Shown here one piece after another: positions 1 through 10,412 of a stretch of 64,000 nt of DNA (the first letter of the stretch is position 1; every line of letters starts with the position of its first letter). Source of the DNA: Pseudovirgaria hyperparasitica (Eukaryota > Ascomycota > Dothideomycetes > Acrospermales > Acrospermaceae); contig NW_022985561.1 in assembly GCF_010093815.1 (NCBI RefSeq), positions 500,045-564,044 of the forward strand. Direction: 5' to 3'. The notes under the pieces are model-generated. The model was not told the DNA's origin. It searched no databases and was given only the letters and a program-made list of their open reading frames with translations. The position numbers and the translations under genes were made by a program.

Positions 1-44
1 TAAACACCCACACATGATCATGACTCCTTTGCAACGATAGCACC

Positions 45-698
45 ATGGCCTCAAGGCAAGTGATGTGGTATCCGAGCAGTGTATCTGTCTGCTAACAAAG
101 CATGTAGATTCAATTCCAATCTCCACGAACGCTCGTCCAGATCCTCCTTATTCGGCGCATACGATGAGCGTGCAGGCTCGCAGTCACCAGGCGGGAAACA
201 TGTGTCGAACGGTGGCTATGGATATGGACTTCCGGCAAATAGCAGTGCGCCTGCTGGAGGAGCATTCTCGGCATATCCCGGGGCAAATGGAGGCTTAGCC
301 GCAGGGCAGCAACAGTTCAGATCAGCGACGCCGAATTCAAGAGGGCAGTACAGTTCTGCAGTACTGGACGAGCTAGAAAGTCAAAATAATGATCAGATGG
401 AGGGCATGGGAGCACGGGTAAAGATGCTGAAAGACGTGAGTCTGCCCCAGGTGTCTCTAGGATTGCCTACACAAACTGACTATGCATCTAGCTGACGATG
501 GCCATCGGAGACGAGATTCGAGACTCGAGTGCACTTGCTGAGAAGATGAATGAGTCTTTCGAAGGAACGAGACAACGATTAAGAGGCACCATGAACAGGA
601 TGCTGCGCATGGCAGATAAGACTGGTGTTGGCTGGAGGGTATGGCTAATGTTCTTCGCAGCTGTGTCTTTGTTATTCTGGTACGTGTGGTTATTCTGA
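45..698 (+). CDS. BET1: BET1-type Qc-SNARE, ER-Golgi transport
   Basis: Three exons: 45-55, 108-435 and 492-698, giving about 181 residues. Bet1 is a tail-anchored SNARE that drives fusion of ER-derived vesicles with the Golgi. The SNARE helix occupies roughly residues 85-155 (ELESQNNDQMEGM, then LKDLTMAIGDEIRDSS) and is followed by the conserved GVGWRVW segment and a C-terminal membrane anchor ending FWYVWLF. The first 80 residues are a low-complexity Gly/Ser/Ala linker. Splicing was placed by protein continuity: MAS-R-FNSNL across intron 1 and MLKD-LTMAIGDE across intron 2. Intron 1 (56-107) opens with GCAAGT rather than GT and has a GCTAAC branch site, so it is a GC-AG intron. Intron 2 is 436-491. 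The gene is convergent with APC15, 149 nt away. Family assignment is secure; the four-residue first exon is the least certain part. Confidence 0.93.
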
Positions 699-847
699 TA
701 GAGGTTCACAACACTTTGAAACTGCATTCTACAGGTCAGTATGGAAGGTTAAGAGCACAATATTGCTGTACATATAACAGTGCAGATTGAGGCGGGCGTT
801 GCATTTAGCTTAGCGCTGTATCGCGCTTACTGGGTATCATAATATTT

Positions 848-1793
848 TCAGGCTTGTCTTGACTGCTGTCTCGCTTGTTGTTGTTGTGCCCTGCTGAACA
901 GATTGCCTGCGCCACCGCGACCTGCAACTGGACTGCTACCAAGAAACGAGCTACCTCCGAAAAGCGAACTCTCGCCTTGACTCCTGAAGCTCCTGTTGAA
1001 ATTTACATTTGGGTTGCCAATGACTCTGCTGCTCCCTTCATCCATAGGCGCAAGCTCGCTCGAATCCTCTGCCTCCGTGTCCGTGTGTTGATAACTTCCG
1101 GCCTCTGGTATATCGTCGTCCAGATCGTGGCCACCGTGCATCATCGAGGCGCCTTCCTCCATCTCCAATATCTGCTCCACATCGGCTTGAACCATGCTAC
1201 CCTCTATGAAGCTTTCCTCGTTGAAAGTCATTTCTCCCTCACCATCATCACTATCACTGTCTGCTTCTGGTATGTCGTCGTCGAGATCAGGTTCCTCGTC
1301 CGCCTCGGGCACATCCTCATCTAGATCCCGGTCAACCTCATTGGCTTCTTCCGCCGCTATCTCGGCCTCTGCGCGCTGCGCTTCTGCCTCAGCGGCATTG
1401 GCAAGCTCCAGCATTGCTTGCTCTCTACGGGCGAGCAGCTCTTGCTCCTCGCGCTCGGCTAACTCATCCATGGACGCCTGGTAGGTCTTCGCTATGCCTG
1501 GCGGCCGTATCCAGCTGGCGCCAAAGCGCCTGACATTCTGCTTACGTTGTTCGATGAGGTTTTCGTCGGCAGCTAGCAGGGACAACATGGAGCGAGGGTT
1601 CGCTTGCGCTCGGCGCGAATGCTGAGGCGGGGCATGCGCTTGTGGGTTATCTGTATGCTCTAAGGTCTGGATAGGGCGGTGCGATGGGTTCGTGTGCCAG
1701 ATGTTGAGGTCCTGTAGGCTTGTTTAGTGCCGGTTGGTTATGTACAAGGTACATACCGACTTCGTGGGGTGTAATGAGAGGAAGAGAGAGCAT
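848..1793 (-). CDS. APC15: Anaphase-promoting complex subunit Apc15 (Mnd2 family)
   Basis: The main exon is 1711-848 and a short first exon starts at 1793 and encodes MLSLPLITPHE. Apc15 is a small, acidic APC/C subunit that helps turnover of the mitotic checkpoint complex and Cdc20 in the nucleus. Seen here: an N-terminal TPHE-DLNIW motif, then a RRFGASWIRPPGIAKT core near residue 70, an Ala/Glu coiled coil, repeated acidic LDDDIPEA modules and a QHTDTEAE motif, ending in a Gln/Arg-rich tail. About 298 residues. For the frame to be kept the intron must be 1760-1712 with donor GTCGGT; the neighbouring GTATGT donor at 1756 would shift the frame. The same odd donor is used in NUP57 nearby. Family assignment rests on the N-terminal motif and acidic repeats; the exact donor is less certain. 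Confidence 0.82.
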
Positions 1794-3682
1794 AATTCTC
1801 AGTATGTGACTTTTTAATGCTATATTGGGGTGCCTGACGTCGCTAGTATACGCGTGTGAAGGTGTCAAAGTGGATCTGAATGCATGTCGAAGCTAGCAAG
1901 CGCCAGCCTTGTTTTGTTTAGAATATCCATCCATGGAAGCCCCACTTTTCGCCGACTAACGTATAAAGTCTACACCCACCTCAACGCGTCTACTTTTACA
2001 CCGTTTCACACATCATATCACCTTTTCACAGCGCCAGGTGCAGTACGCGCTGATTTGCAGAGTCATTTCTCTTCGACTGAGCATGCGGTCATAAGCCTCA
2101 CTTCTTCTTCAACAATTGGAAAATTTGTTTACTTTGTATCGTTGAAGATCTTCCAGAATGTACAATATTAACAACACCCAGAACATTGACAATATAGAAG
2201 TACAACGTCCAAGTAGTGGCGGATATTACAGTGATAGTTGGAGAGTTGGATAGCCCCGATCTCTTATATCCATCTCAAGCCCTGCTTCACCCTGTAAGCT
2301 CGCCCACGAAGCTCAGCGAAGTCTCTGTAAACACACCGGCGAGTCGGAACCGTCAGTTTCGTACTCAAAGTAGCTACGGCTACCTAATGGATGCTTCAGT
2401 ATGAATCCTAGCGCTGTGTTCAAAATCGTTCTGGCTCTGGTCACGCTTGTGGCCTGTACTAAAGTCTCAGCCGACCGAGATGACTTTGAGTTTGTCCTAG
2501 ATTTTACGAAGATGTCGGGCACTATCGAGCTATTCCTAGGTAGCGTGACTGAGAGCCACGCTCCAGATCATCTTCATGAGTCAAACTGGACTTCGGATTC
2601 AAGCACAATCATCAGTACCTCATTCAGCGGATCTCTTGACTATGGAACCATTGCTAGCCAGGAGACACACAGCAGAATAATGCTGAGACGGCACATCGGA
2701 ATTCTCTTCGAGTTGGTATGGGTTGGCATGGTATTAAATGATATGGAGTTGGCACTATTGGTATTGTGGACGCAATACATCCATCACCAGACAGTACAAG
2801 AAAGGGCGCCACAAGAGCAGCGAGTCTAGACAGGTACTTACTAGATCTTGGACTCACAATCAACGCTTGTTGGCTATATTTTGTATTACGTTGTAACCCA
2901 AGAGCCTGCGTTTGAACTTGGATCCCATGAATATGGTACCATCCTTTGTGTCAACTGGCTGAACTTCCAGTGCCACAGGCCACCACTCTGGTGGGCAGCA
3001 CTTGCACTTCCCGTACGCCGCCCTTTGCATACATATCGATCCGTACAGTCTTGTGGCCGCACCTCACTGTTTCAGCGACTGCGCTCTTCTGAGATCCTTG
3101 GTTTTGATCTGGAAGACATCAGGGCAAATCATCGTGGGTTTACTACTTAGTTACTAATAGGCGGCTTGAGACTACACAAATTTGGTGCCGCCACCGAAGC
3201 GCTGGTAGTTCTCTCATGTTTTTGACCGATGTGTAGCGACGTGGTTGTTGAGTCCACCAAGTTCTCATGCGATAGACAATCATGATACTTGTTTGTATAC
3301 CTGCCTTAGGCATCTAAAGCCATCTGGCACCTGCCAAGTGAAAGAGGTGCCCAAAATAGTTTCCGGTGCCTCCCCGCTCTACACCCGTACCACAAAAAAG
3401 GGACCTGTGTATATCCCTACCAAACCGCCCACGCGACCCGCTTTCCGGACTGTAATACAGCTTATAAAAGGGGCGTGAGTATTGGAGTTGATAATGGTCG
3501 TGCTGGAAATTCTAGGTCTGTTGAGCCTGAGTCTGCTGAGGTGCGTTGCAACTTCGTGACTCCTAAATTTCCTCACGTATATCAATTTCATTTCCATTAC
3601 GAACATTCATACGAAGTCTCAATTGCGAAGAGAGTACCCTCTCATCACTCATCCCAGCCCAGAGAAACCAGACGTTCCTGCT
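1794..3682. other. Long intergenic stretch, one weak coding candidate
   Basis: There is no gene I can name here. A pyrimidine-rich stretch before an ATG at 2157 resembles a fungal 5' leader, and three short open frames (2157-2252, 2216-2404, 2401-2829) follow each other in different frames. A spliced gene could hide here, but I could not find a splicing pattern that joins them convincingly. The rest, 2830-3682, shows only short random-looking frames and the promoter of the FAH gene. Confidence 0.4.
2401..2829 (+). CDS. Possible small secreted or membrane-anchored protein
   Basis: Open frame of 142 residues with a genuine ATG. Its first 25 residues look like a signal peptide or anchor: a short polar start, a hydrophobic core (VFKIVLALVTLVACT) and then an Ala-Asp boundary. 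The rest is Ser/Thr-rich and then ends in a part that looks non-coding. No domain recognised. It directly overlaps the stop of the preceding frame (GTATGA), so the ATG could instead lie inside an intron whose donor is that GTATGA. I do not assign a function and regard coding status as doubtful. Confidence 0.22.
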   Translation: MNPSAVFKIVLALVTLVACTKVSADRDDFEFVLDFTKMSGTIELFLGSVTESHAPDHLHESNWTSDSSTIISTSFSGSLDYGTIASQETHSRIMLRRHIGILFELVWVGMVLNDMELALLVLWTQYIHHQTVQERAPQEQRV

Positions 3683-4741
3683 ATGCCTGCGTGGACGCGT
3701 CTGATACGCTTCGTTGACGAAGACGACATCGAACGCTACGGCGAGCCCATTGTTAACTCCGGCGATGAAGTCATCCCGCTGTACGAAGCCGGTAGGCTTG
3801 AAGCTACGGTTTTGAGTGGAACTACATTCAGCGAAAGTGGTCTCACACCGGAGAAAGGCGTCACGAAGTTTGTCAAAGAACTGCTTAGTCCACTCACGCC
3901 GAAGGATGTACCAATTGTTAGATGCGTCGGTTTGAATTATATGAAGCACAGTACAGTGTTGCCCGTGGACATTTGATGGTAAGCTTGAACTGACGGTTGC
4001 AATAGTCAAGGAGGGTGGTCGAACGGCGCCTCCATATCCTTCAATTTTCATAAAAGGATCACCGTCTATTGCGCAGTGGAACGAGACTATCCCAATACCG
4101 CCAGTGGCGCACACTGATAGCACAGATTATGAAGGTGAACTTGTAAGTTTTGCTGCAAGCACAGATATCCTCGATCCCATCTTCTAACCCTTCAGTGTTT
4201 TGTTGTTGGTCGCACGGCAAAAGATATTCCTAGAGAAGACGCACTGTCATATATCGCCGGCTATCTCGTGGGGAACGACATTTCAAACCGTGCATGGCAA
4301 CGCGATCCTGCCTACGCCGGCAGCGTACCCCAATGGGGTTTCAGCAAAGGCTTTGATAAGTACGCGCCGCTCGGACCGGTAATCGTGTCACCCTCGATTC
4401 TCAAGTCTGCGGATGACCTGCGATTGCAGACCTTTGTGAACGGTGAGCTACGGCAAGACACAGGGACGGACGATATGTTATTCGACGTGACGACTATCCT
4501 CAGCTTCATCAGTCAAGGTACGACAATCGAAGCTGGGACTGTGGTAATGACGGGAACTCCTTCGGGCGTTGGATTTGGTTTCAAGCCTGAGCCGAAATAC
4601 CTGACCCATGAGGACGAGGTAGAAGTGAGGATCACTGGTCTTGGAAGTGTGAGGAACAAGATACGGTTTGAAGGTGCAACTATGGCGGGAGAGACGAGGC
4701 CGACGAAGGTAGATACTACACCATTAGCCGAGAGTGAGTGA
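3683..4741 (+). CDS. Fumarylacetoacetate hydrolase-family protein (FAHD-like)
   Basis: Three exons: 3683-3950, 4006-4142 and 4196-4741, about 316 residues. The fold belongs to the FAH superfamily of metal-dependent hydrolases and decarboxylases that act on C-C bonds of keto acids. Visible family motifs in order: GLNYMKH at the start of the catalytic domain, YPSIFIKG, the metal-binding DYEGEL, GYLVGNDISNRAWQ, GFSKGFDKYAPLGP and the C-terminal TGTPSGVGF. Introns 3951-4005 (donor GTACAG) and 4143-4195 (GTAAGT) were placed because they restore MKH-IKEGGR and EGEL-CFVVGR. It resembles the FAHD1/FAHD2 and 2-hydroxyhepta-2,4-diene-1,7-dioate isomerase branch rather than tyrosine-pathway FAH itself, which is longer. 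The substrate cannot be told from sequence. Convergent with IWS1. Confidence 0.88.
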
Positions 4742-4928
4742 ACTATACAATAATAATGTGAAGTATACGGGTTTTTCTTTGTCTGAAGTACACCCGAATG
4801 TAGTTGATGAACGCTTTAGCCCCCCTTAATGATGTTAACGCCAAAGATGATCCGTAATCATTCAATGCATCATTGCCAGTCGCGATACCTTTGAATATGC
4901 CGGTATTACTTGAGCCGGTGTATTTAAA

Positions 4929-6288
4929 CTATCTTTTGACACCTTTTCCTCGGTTCAATTTCAGCGTGAAGGGGTTGCGACTTTGTTTCACATCTGAACC
5001 GACGACATTAGACCTAGGTGCAATGGTATAGCTCATATGCTCTGTCTCTACCCTGGCACGGTTCGAGCGAGCAGGTGCGGCGAGAGCTCTAGCTCTAGCT
5101 GCAGCAGCAATCGCGGCTTGAGAGTTTGATTGTGAGTTCCGAATAGGTAGGCGCGTTGGGTCATAATCTGCCTGAGCAACATCCTTCTTGCGATAATCAT
5201 CGTTGCGTCTCAAGATAGGTCTTGTCCAATCGGCTACAAGCTTCTCCGCGTGTCTTTTAATACCAGGTTCGGCACGCTTGGTCTTAGTGTAGAAGTAGAC
5301 CACTTTACCGATTCCAGAAGCAGTCAAAGCATCCTTTGTGATTGGAAGCTTGCCAAGAGCATCAAAGAGCTCGCGTTGAATGTTATACGCAGGGAGACTG
5401 CCGTCGTGTAGGGGTTCTAGGAAGAAGCAAACAGCTTGGAGCAAATTGAGGTCCGGGTCAACGAGAGAGTTCTGCAAAGTATTTTTGTTAAGGAGAGACA
5501 CCACCTCCGGAAGTAGCTTCAACTTCCGCATTGCAGGTCTACCATGTTTGCGGTCCTCTGCATCATTGGCGGCAGCATCGGTCATTCTCTTGCGCATATC
5601 TTCGATCTCGGCATCTGCCATAGCTTCAAGGTCGATGCCGTCCTTCTTCCTGCGTACCTTCGGTTTCCTCTGCGCTTCGTCCATGGCTCTGTCCAAAGCT
5701 CTCCGGCGTCCTGCATAAGAACTTAGTCACTATTGAAGGCATTTAGTAAAGGCTATACGTACGCTCCTCTGGCGTGAGATTTGTATCATCCTCCACTGGT
5801 GTAGCAGCCCGAACCCTGTCCTTTTTCCTGGACCTCTTCCCTTCAAGCTCCTCACCGCCACTGAAGTGGTCCTCATCTCTTTTCTTCCTATTCTTGGGCT
5901 TCTCTCGCCTGCCCTCCTTCTTCTTCTTTTGTACTCCACCTTCGCCATCTTCACCTCTCTTCCTTTTACTGACCTTGATCTGACCAAGAAGGTCGTCATC
6001 AAGAGCCACCGGTTGATCCTCGATAGCAATGTCTGCAGGGTTGAAGTCTTCAAACTGTGCCTCGTCTACATCAGAAAGAACGGACTCGTTGTCAGAATCT
6101 TCGCCATCCTTGTCGACTTCATTCTCTCCAGTAAGTTCAACGTCTTCTTGCGGGAAAACCTCAGGTGCATCGGGGTTGTTCTCCTCCTCTACGTCAGGCC
6201 CCAGAGGGTCGCCAGGGTCCGCATTGCCTTCTGGCATGACAGGAGTTTGGACTGTCGCGTCGTCGGGAGGTGTCTGGATGTCATCCAT
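4929..6288 (-). CDS. IWS1: Transcription elongation factor IWS1/Spn1
   Basis: Two exons: 6288-5763 and 5710-4929, about 435 residues. IWS1/Spn1 binds Spt6 and RNA polymerase II and couples elongation to chromatin and mRNA export. The N-terminal third is strongly acidic (Asp/Glu), followed by a Lys/Arg-rich nuclear-localisation stretch, and then the TFIIS N-terminal (LW-type) domain from about residue 235: RKLKLLPEVVSLLNKN, LEPLHDGSLPAYNIQRELFDAL, KLPIT and GIGKVVYFY. The C terminus is basic. The intron 5762-5711 joins TPEER to RRALDRAMDEAQ. A Met 13 codons upstream (6327) is in frame; I prefer the MDDIQTPPDD start at 6288 because the extra segment looks unconserved. Divergent from TOM5, 273 nt away. 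Confidence 0.92.
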
Positions 6289-6561
6289 GTTTGCTATGTT
6301 CCGGGGTATTTTCAGTACTGGAATCAAGATAGTCGATAGAAAGTTGGAACAAGCGCTCGGGTTGGTGAGAGCTTGATGTTCTATCGCGAGGAGAGTTGCT
6401 TAGGACTACTGGCTGTTTGAAACCTTAGAAGGAACGCGCTGGACATGCACTATTGCCGCGGTTTAACCGATCAACTGCTAGACCCTGGTTGCCAGCACCA
6501 GAAGATTTCTTGCTGTCACTGTATATTCAAACTCATCATAACAACAACGTCAATACTAAAG

Positions 6562-6812
6562 ATGTTCGGAGGACGTGAGTTATATGACAGGCTCTTCTCT
6601 GTTGATCTCTAATATCTTGTAGCACCACCAGCACCAAGCCAGGCGGAGCTCAAAGCTCAAGAAGAAGCCGCCTCGAATGAACTCAAGTTCGCCCTGAGTA
6701 CGTGCTTCGCTCTCTACCTCTGTAAGTTACACTGTTGCGCTCTTGTCTTTCAGTACTAATCATGCTTGTGAAAGCCCCGTTCGTCATCGACTACGTCCGA
6801 AAATTAGTATAG
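6562..6812 (+). CDS. TOM5: Mitochondrial import receptor subunit Tom5
   Basis: A three-exon gene of only 49 codons: 6562-6574, 6623-6721 and 6775-6812. Tom5 is the small tail-anchored subunit of the TOM complex in the outer mitochondrial membrane that passes preproteins from receptors to the Tom40 pore. The spliced product begins MFGGPPPAPSQAELKAQEE, has a cytosolic amphipathic part and a C-terminal membrane segment (LSTCFALYLSPFVIDYV) ending RKLV, the usual Tom5 layout and length. Intron 1 is 6575-6622 (GTGAGT). Intron 2 is 6722-6774 (GTAAGT) with a perfect TACTAAT branch box close to an AAAG acceptor. Total exon length is exactly 150 nt. Recognised by overall layout and the PFVIDYVRK end rather than by long motifs. 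Confidence 0.85.
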
Positions 6813-7011
6813 ATGCCACACGCGAACGCTTCTTACGTCGAGCATCGATGAATCGCAGTCCAAGGTCCTTCCATGTATCATAGACTTCATGACCTCACTT
6901 GTACTATATAGGATGCTTCGAGACACTGGAAGCATTTCAGGTTCATAATTCCCGCAATTGTACACTGCAGCTATTTATACATAATAGAGCGCAATCTTAG
7001 GGCGATAGTGG

Positions 7012-8003
7012 CTACCTGCCATTCAGACTGTTTTGTGACTTGCCCTGCCAATCCTCAAACTCTAACTTCAAAGATCCAACCTCCTTCTCCAGATGATCCA
7101 GTTGTGACTTATAGTCTTTCAATATCTACTGATGTTAGTCAGATTCGGTTGGGGAAAACGAATTTGGACCGACCTTCTCGACTTGCTTCATCTTATCAGG
7201 GTCCACACCATTATCCCCATCTGAGACCTGGTTTCCCAACTTCTCCGACTCTGACTGGAGCCACTGGGCTTGTTGCCTGAGGGTTGAAAGTCTTGCCCAG
7301 ATCTCTTCTTGACGACCGCTGGCTACCGGATCAAAGGCCTTCTTCTCTAGCTCAATCAATTTCTTCCTCAGCTCTTCCTCACTACTCTCCATAGCGTATC
7401 CTCGATTGCGAAGAACCTGCACCTTGGTCGCAAGGGCCAGTGCACGCTGACTCAATGCTATGTGCCTCCTCTTCGCTTCGGCGATCTTGACCGTCCATTC
7501 TAGCTCATGCTTCTGCATCATCATATTCAAGCTATTGTTGATCTCATGGAGACGTACTTGGAGGGCTTGAACAGTCGATGACTGCAGAGAGAGACGCGTG
7601 CCCACTTCCTTAAAGCCCTTCGCGAGTACGGGTATTGAACCTTCGCTTGGCTTCTTCGAAAGCGCCTCCTCCCATTTTCGCTCATCTTCACCAGGACCTG
7701 GTGTATAGAAGGGCACTACACGCGGATCTACGTTATTGTAAAAATAGTATTGAAATAGGCAATTTGGCGATTCTGGGTGCCATTTCTCCAAGATTGTGGA
7801 CAGCTGTTCTGGTACAGACTTCTCTCCTGAAACACTCATTAGCACGACTCTTTCATATCATTGTAGACTACTCTTACTTGGGCCTTGCTGCGGTGGCTCC
7901 CAAATGGCACTTTGTCCTAGTTTTGGTAATTGCGATGTCGAGTTTCCAAGCTGTGATCCGCCAAATTGTGACGCATACAAGCTTGCTTGTTGCTGTGGGG
8001 TAG

Positions 8004-8087
<84 letters not shown>

Positions 8088-8256
8088 GCGATTGCCCAAG
8101 ACCGCCGAACAAGCTGGGACGAGGCTGCTGCTGGTTTTGTTGCTGTGAAGCTCCTAATGATCCAAAGAGACCAGTGGATTGCTGTGCAGGCTGCTGCTGA
8201 GTAGAAGCCCCAAAGCCGCCGAAAGGGTTCGGCTTCGCCGCAGACGCTCCGAACAT
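7012..8256 (-). CDS. NUP57: FG-nucleoporin Nup57 (Nup54 family)
   Basis: Three exons: 8256-7878, 7826-7174 and 7125-7012, about 381 residues. Nup57/Nup54 is a central-channel nucleoporin that pairs with Nsp1 and Nup49. The first 125 residues hold FG repeats (MFGAS, NPFGGFG, GLFGSLG, LFGGLG) interrupted by a long polyglutamine tract. The rest is the coiled-coil channel domain: VPEQLSTILEKWHPESPNCLFQYYFYN is the diagnostic Nup54 block, followed by heptad-rich helices. Intron 7877-7827 (GTAAGA) restores GPREKSVPEQ. Intron 7173-7126 uses donor GTCGGT and joins VEK to ILKDYKSQLDHLEKE, extending the last helix to its natural end; without it the helix stops in unrelated sequence. Divergent from NDUFA8. 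Confidence 0.92.
8005..8088 (-). repeat. CAG/CAA trinucleotide repeat (polyglutamine) in NUP57
   Basis: On the coding strand this is an almost pure run of about 28 Gln codons. It is CAA over most of its length and CAG at the 3' end of the run, interrupted by no other amino acid. It sits between FG motifs of NUP57. The mixed CAA/CAG make-up usually limits slippage. The reverse frames give spurious Asn- or Cys-rich open frames. Confidence 0.95.
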
Positions 8257-8588
8257 TGTATAGCTGAATTATGAGGTCGAACGCGAAGGACTTCGATGTA
8301 TACTTGGCGATTTTCAGGTCCAGTAACAACGAGGCAAATAGCGTCCAGAGAAGAACCCTTCTGTGCGCATCAGCGTGGTGTCATTATGTGGTGTCGATGC
8401 GTCGCGTGCAGATGAATCTGAAATGATTGTTTGTTCTAGCTGGCGATGTTCCTGATCTGCGCGAGCTTGCAGCGCACCAATCACAAGCAAGGAGATGGAT
8501 CCTGCGTCTTGTTCAAGCTCCATGTCCAACCTCACCTCTCGAGACTGCCATCGGTCTCCCAGGACGTAAATGCCCAACGACTACCACA
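8257..8588. promoter_or_regulatory. Shared divergent promoter NUP57 / NDUFA8
   Basis: These 332 nt separate the start codons of two genes transcribed away from each other, so they must hold both core promoters. I see no clear TATA box or other named site. Confidence 0.6.
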
Positions 8589-9216
8589 ATGTCGACACGC
8601 GTCCCAAGGTACGCGATCATATTTATTTCCCAAAGTCAATTGTTCGCTAAGCCCCACCAGGTTCAATAAAACGTCACTATATGACACCACCCCTCTCCCC
8701 GATGATATCCCCAAGGTCAAAGAGATCGGTGCGAGCTCGGCACCATTGATGTCGGCTGCCTTCTTCATTGGAGCACGATGCAAAGCATACAATGATGACT
8801 ATATGCAGTGCAAGACTGAGTCAAACGGCCGCGGAGAGCTCGAATGCATGAAAGAGGGAAGAAAGGTCACAAGATGCGCTGCGAGCGTGTAAGCAGGCCT
8901 GTACAAACATACAAGGAGACGAACATCGATCGCTGACTGTGACTCCTGTAGACTGGAAGATATAAACAAAAACTGCTTGGAAGAGTTCAAAAAGCACTGG
9001 GACTGCCTAGAGAACAACAATCAACAGCTATGGCATTGCCGAGCGCAAGAGAGGCCATTCAACAAATGTGTATTCGATAAGCTGGTAAGATCATGACATT
9101 TTCCCTACTATTAACATGCAAACTGACGCAATGTATAGAACCTGGAGAAGACCATTCCAGGAACACCGGAAAATGTCACACCTGTGCATCTCCGCAAATA
9201 CCAGAAATTCTCTTAG
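8589..9216 (+). CDS. NADH:ubiquinone oxidoreductase subunit NDUFA8 (20.8 kDa type)
   Basis: Four exons: 8589-8608, 8661-8888, 8952-9084 and 9139-9216, giving 152 residues. NDUFA8 is an accessory subunit of respiratory complex I, facing the mitochondrial intermembrane space and imported by the Mia40 oxidative pathway. The key evidence is a double twin-CX9C pattern: CKAYNDDYMQC with CMKEGRKVTRC, and CLEEFKKHWDC with CRAQERPFNKC, each with exactly nine residues between cysteines. The product begins MSTRVPRFNKTSLYD and ends PVHLRKYQKFS. Introns at 8609-8660, 8889-8951 and 9085-9138 all have GT-AG ends and restore the cysteine spacing. Length fits the fungal family. Known in Neurospora as the 20.8 kDa subunit. 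Confidence 0.93.
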
Positions 9217-10412
9217 ATCGAGTAGCAAGAAGAATGTCACATTTTGTACAACATCAGACTAATAATTCGGCACTTTGACCCTACCCTTGAGTACTTACAC
9301 AGTTTCTAGGACACGTGAACAGCTGGAACTTCTCCCATAGAGCACCTCTGCAGGATCAGGGCAGAATGACGCGCAGATTCCCCGGGTGACCTTCACCTAA
9401 CGACCAGTGGAATCATCATCTGTGCCCATGATATCTGCCAGCATAAACAACCAGAACGACTAGAGCTACGTGCGATACTCGACGCCCAATTGCATCATCC
9501 GAAGCAGAGAGTTTATCGCACTGTAGGTTTGCTAGATATTTAGTGTCTCTTATCACGCTAGAAACACAAGCCCCGACGCATTCTGTGCATCTATGAATCT
9601 CTTGTGTCTTTCCTTCATTCTATCCACTAGATCTACCAATACTATCTCGTGGAAGTTTTTATCAGCGTCACGATATTTCGAACTACCAGGCGCTATCACC
9701 TTCATCCGCTACTTCGTAATCATTTCCACTCAGTCTCAACGGTCATGGCAGAGATTAGCCACGCCATTTCTTGTTACACCTTTCTTTGGGGATGATATCA
9801 TTATTCAGCTGCAATTCCCAGAATTTTCGCGATGAGCATCACCAGAAGTCCACCCACCATCTCTGAATTGGGGTGAAAGGTTCATATGAACCATGCTAGA
9901 GAATACGACATGCAGGAACATGTCTCAGGAAGTTCCTAGTTGTACGATGTGATATACATCAGGAGGGGAAGCCGTGAAGGACGTCAAGAGCTACACTAAG
10001 TATATGCAAACAGCGTCAATTATACCGGAAGGGTAGGTGGAGAGGCTTGGCCGAGACTCTATAGTCGTTCCTCAGACTTCGTGGCGTCAATTTCCGCTGA
10101 AGCCTGAACACGCACTTGGTACTTTCATGTCAGATCGCTAATGGACCTTGACCTGCCTCACTCTTAGTAAGTGGCTGTTGTCGAAATGCACATGAGCTCG
10201 CTTTGTTGGAGTTCGTGGGACTCTGCTTATAGTGGAGGCAATTCTTGATGGTGACGTCTAGCATCTAGCATGCATGAGATTCCACAGGATTATGTGTGAA
10301 CATATGAGTCATTGGTATCTAGATCATGTACGTCTTGTATACAGCATCAGAAATCCTGGCGCGGACATGGACGGCTTGTGTGAAGAGTCTACAGTGTAGA
10401 AATGGATCATAA
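9217..10412. other. Gene-free stretch
   Basis: About 1.2 kb between the 3' ends of NDUFA8 and the HET gene. Only short, random-looking open frames are present. No repeat, RNA gene or element could be recognised. Confidence 0.6.

Noticed and set aside
1884-2171. 95-codon frame with true ATG
   Set aside because: No domain, unlike local codon use, and it overlaps the presumed leader region; likely chance.
7796-8200. Poly-Cys and poly-Asn/Thr frames across 8000-8090
   Set aside because: They are shadows of the NUP57 CAA/CAG repeat in other frames.
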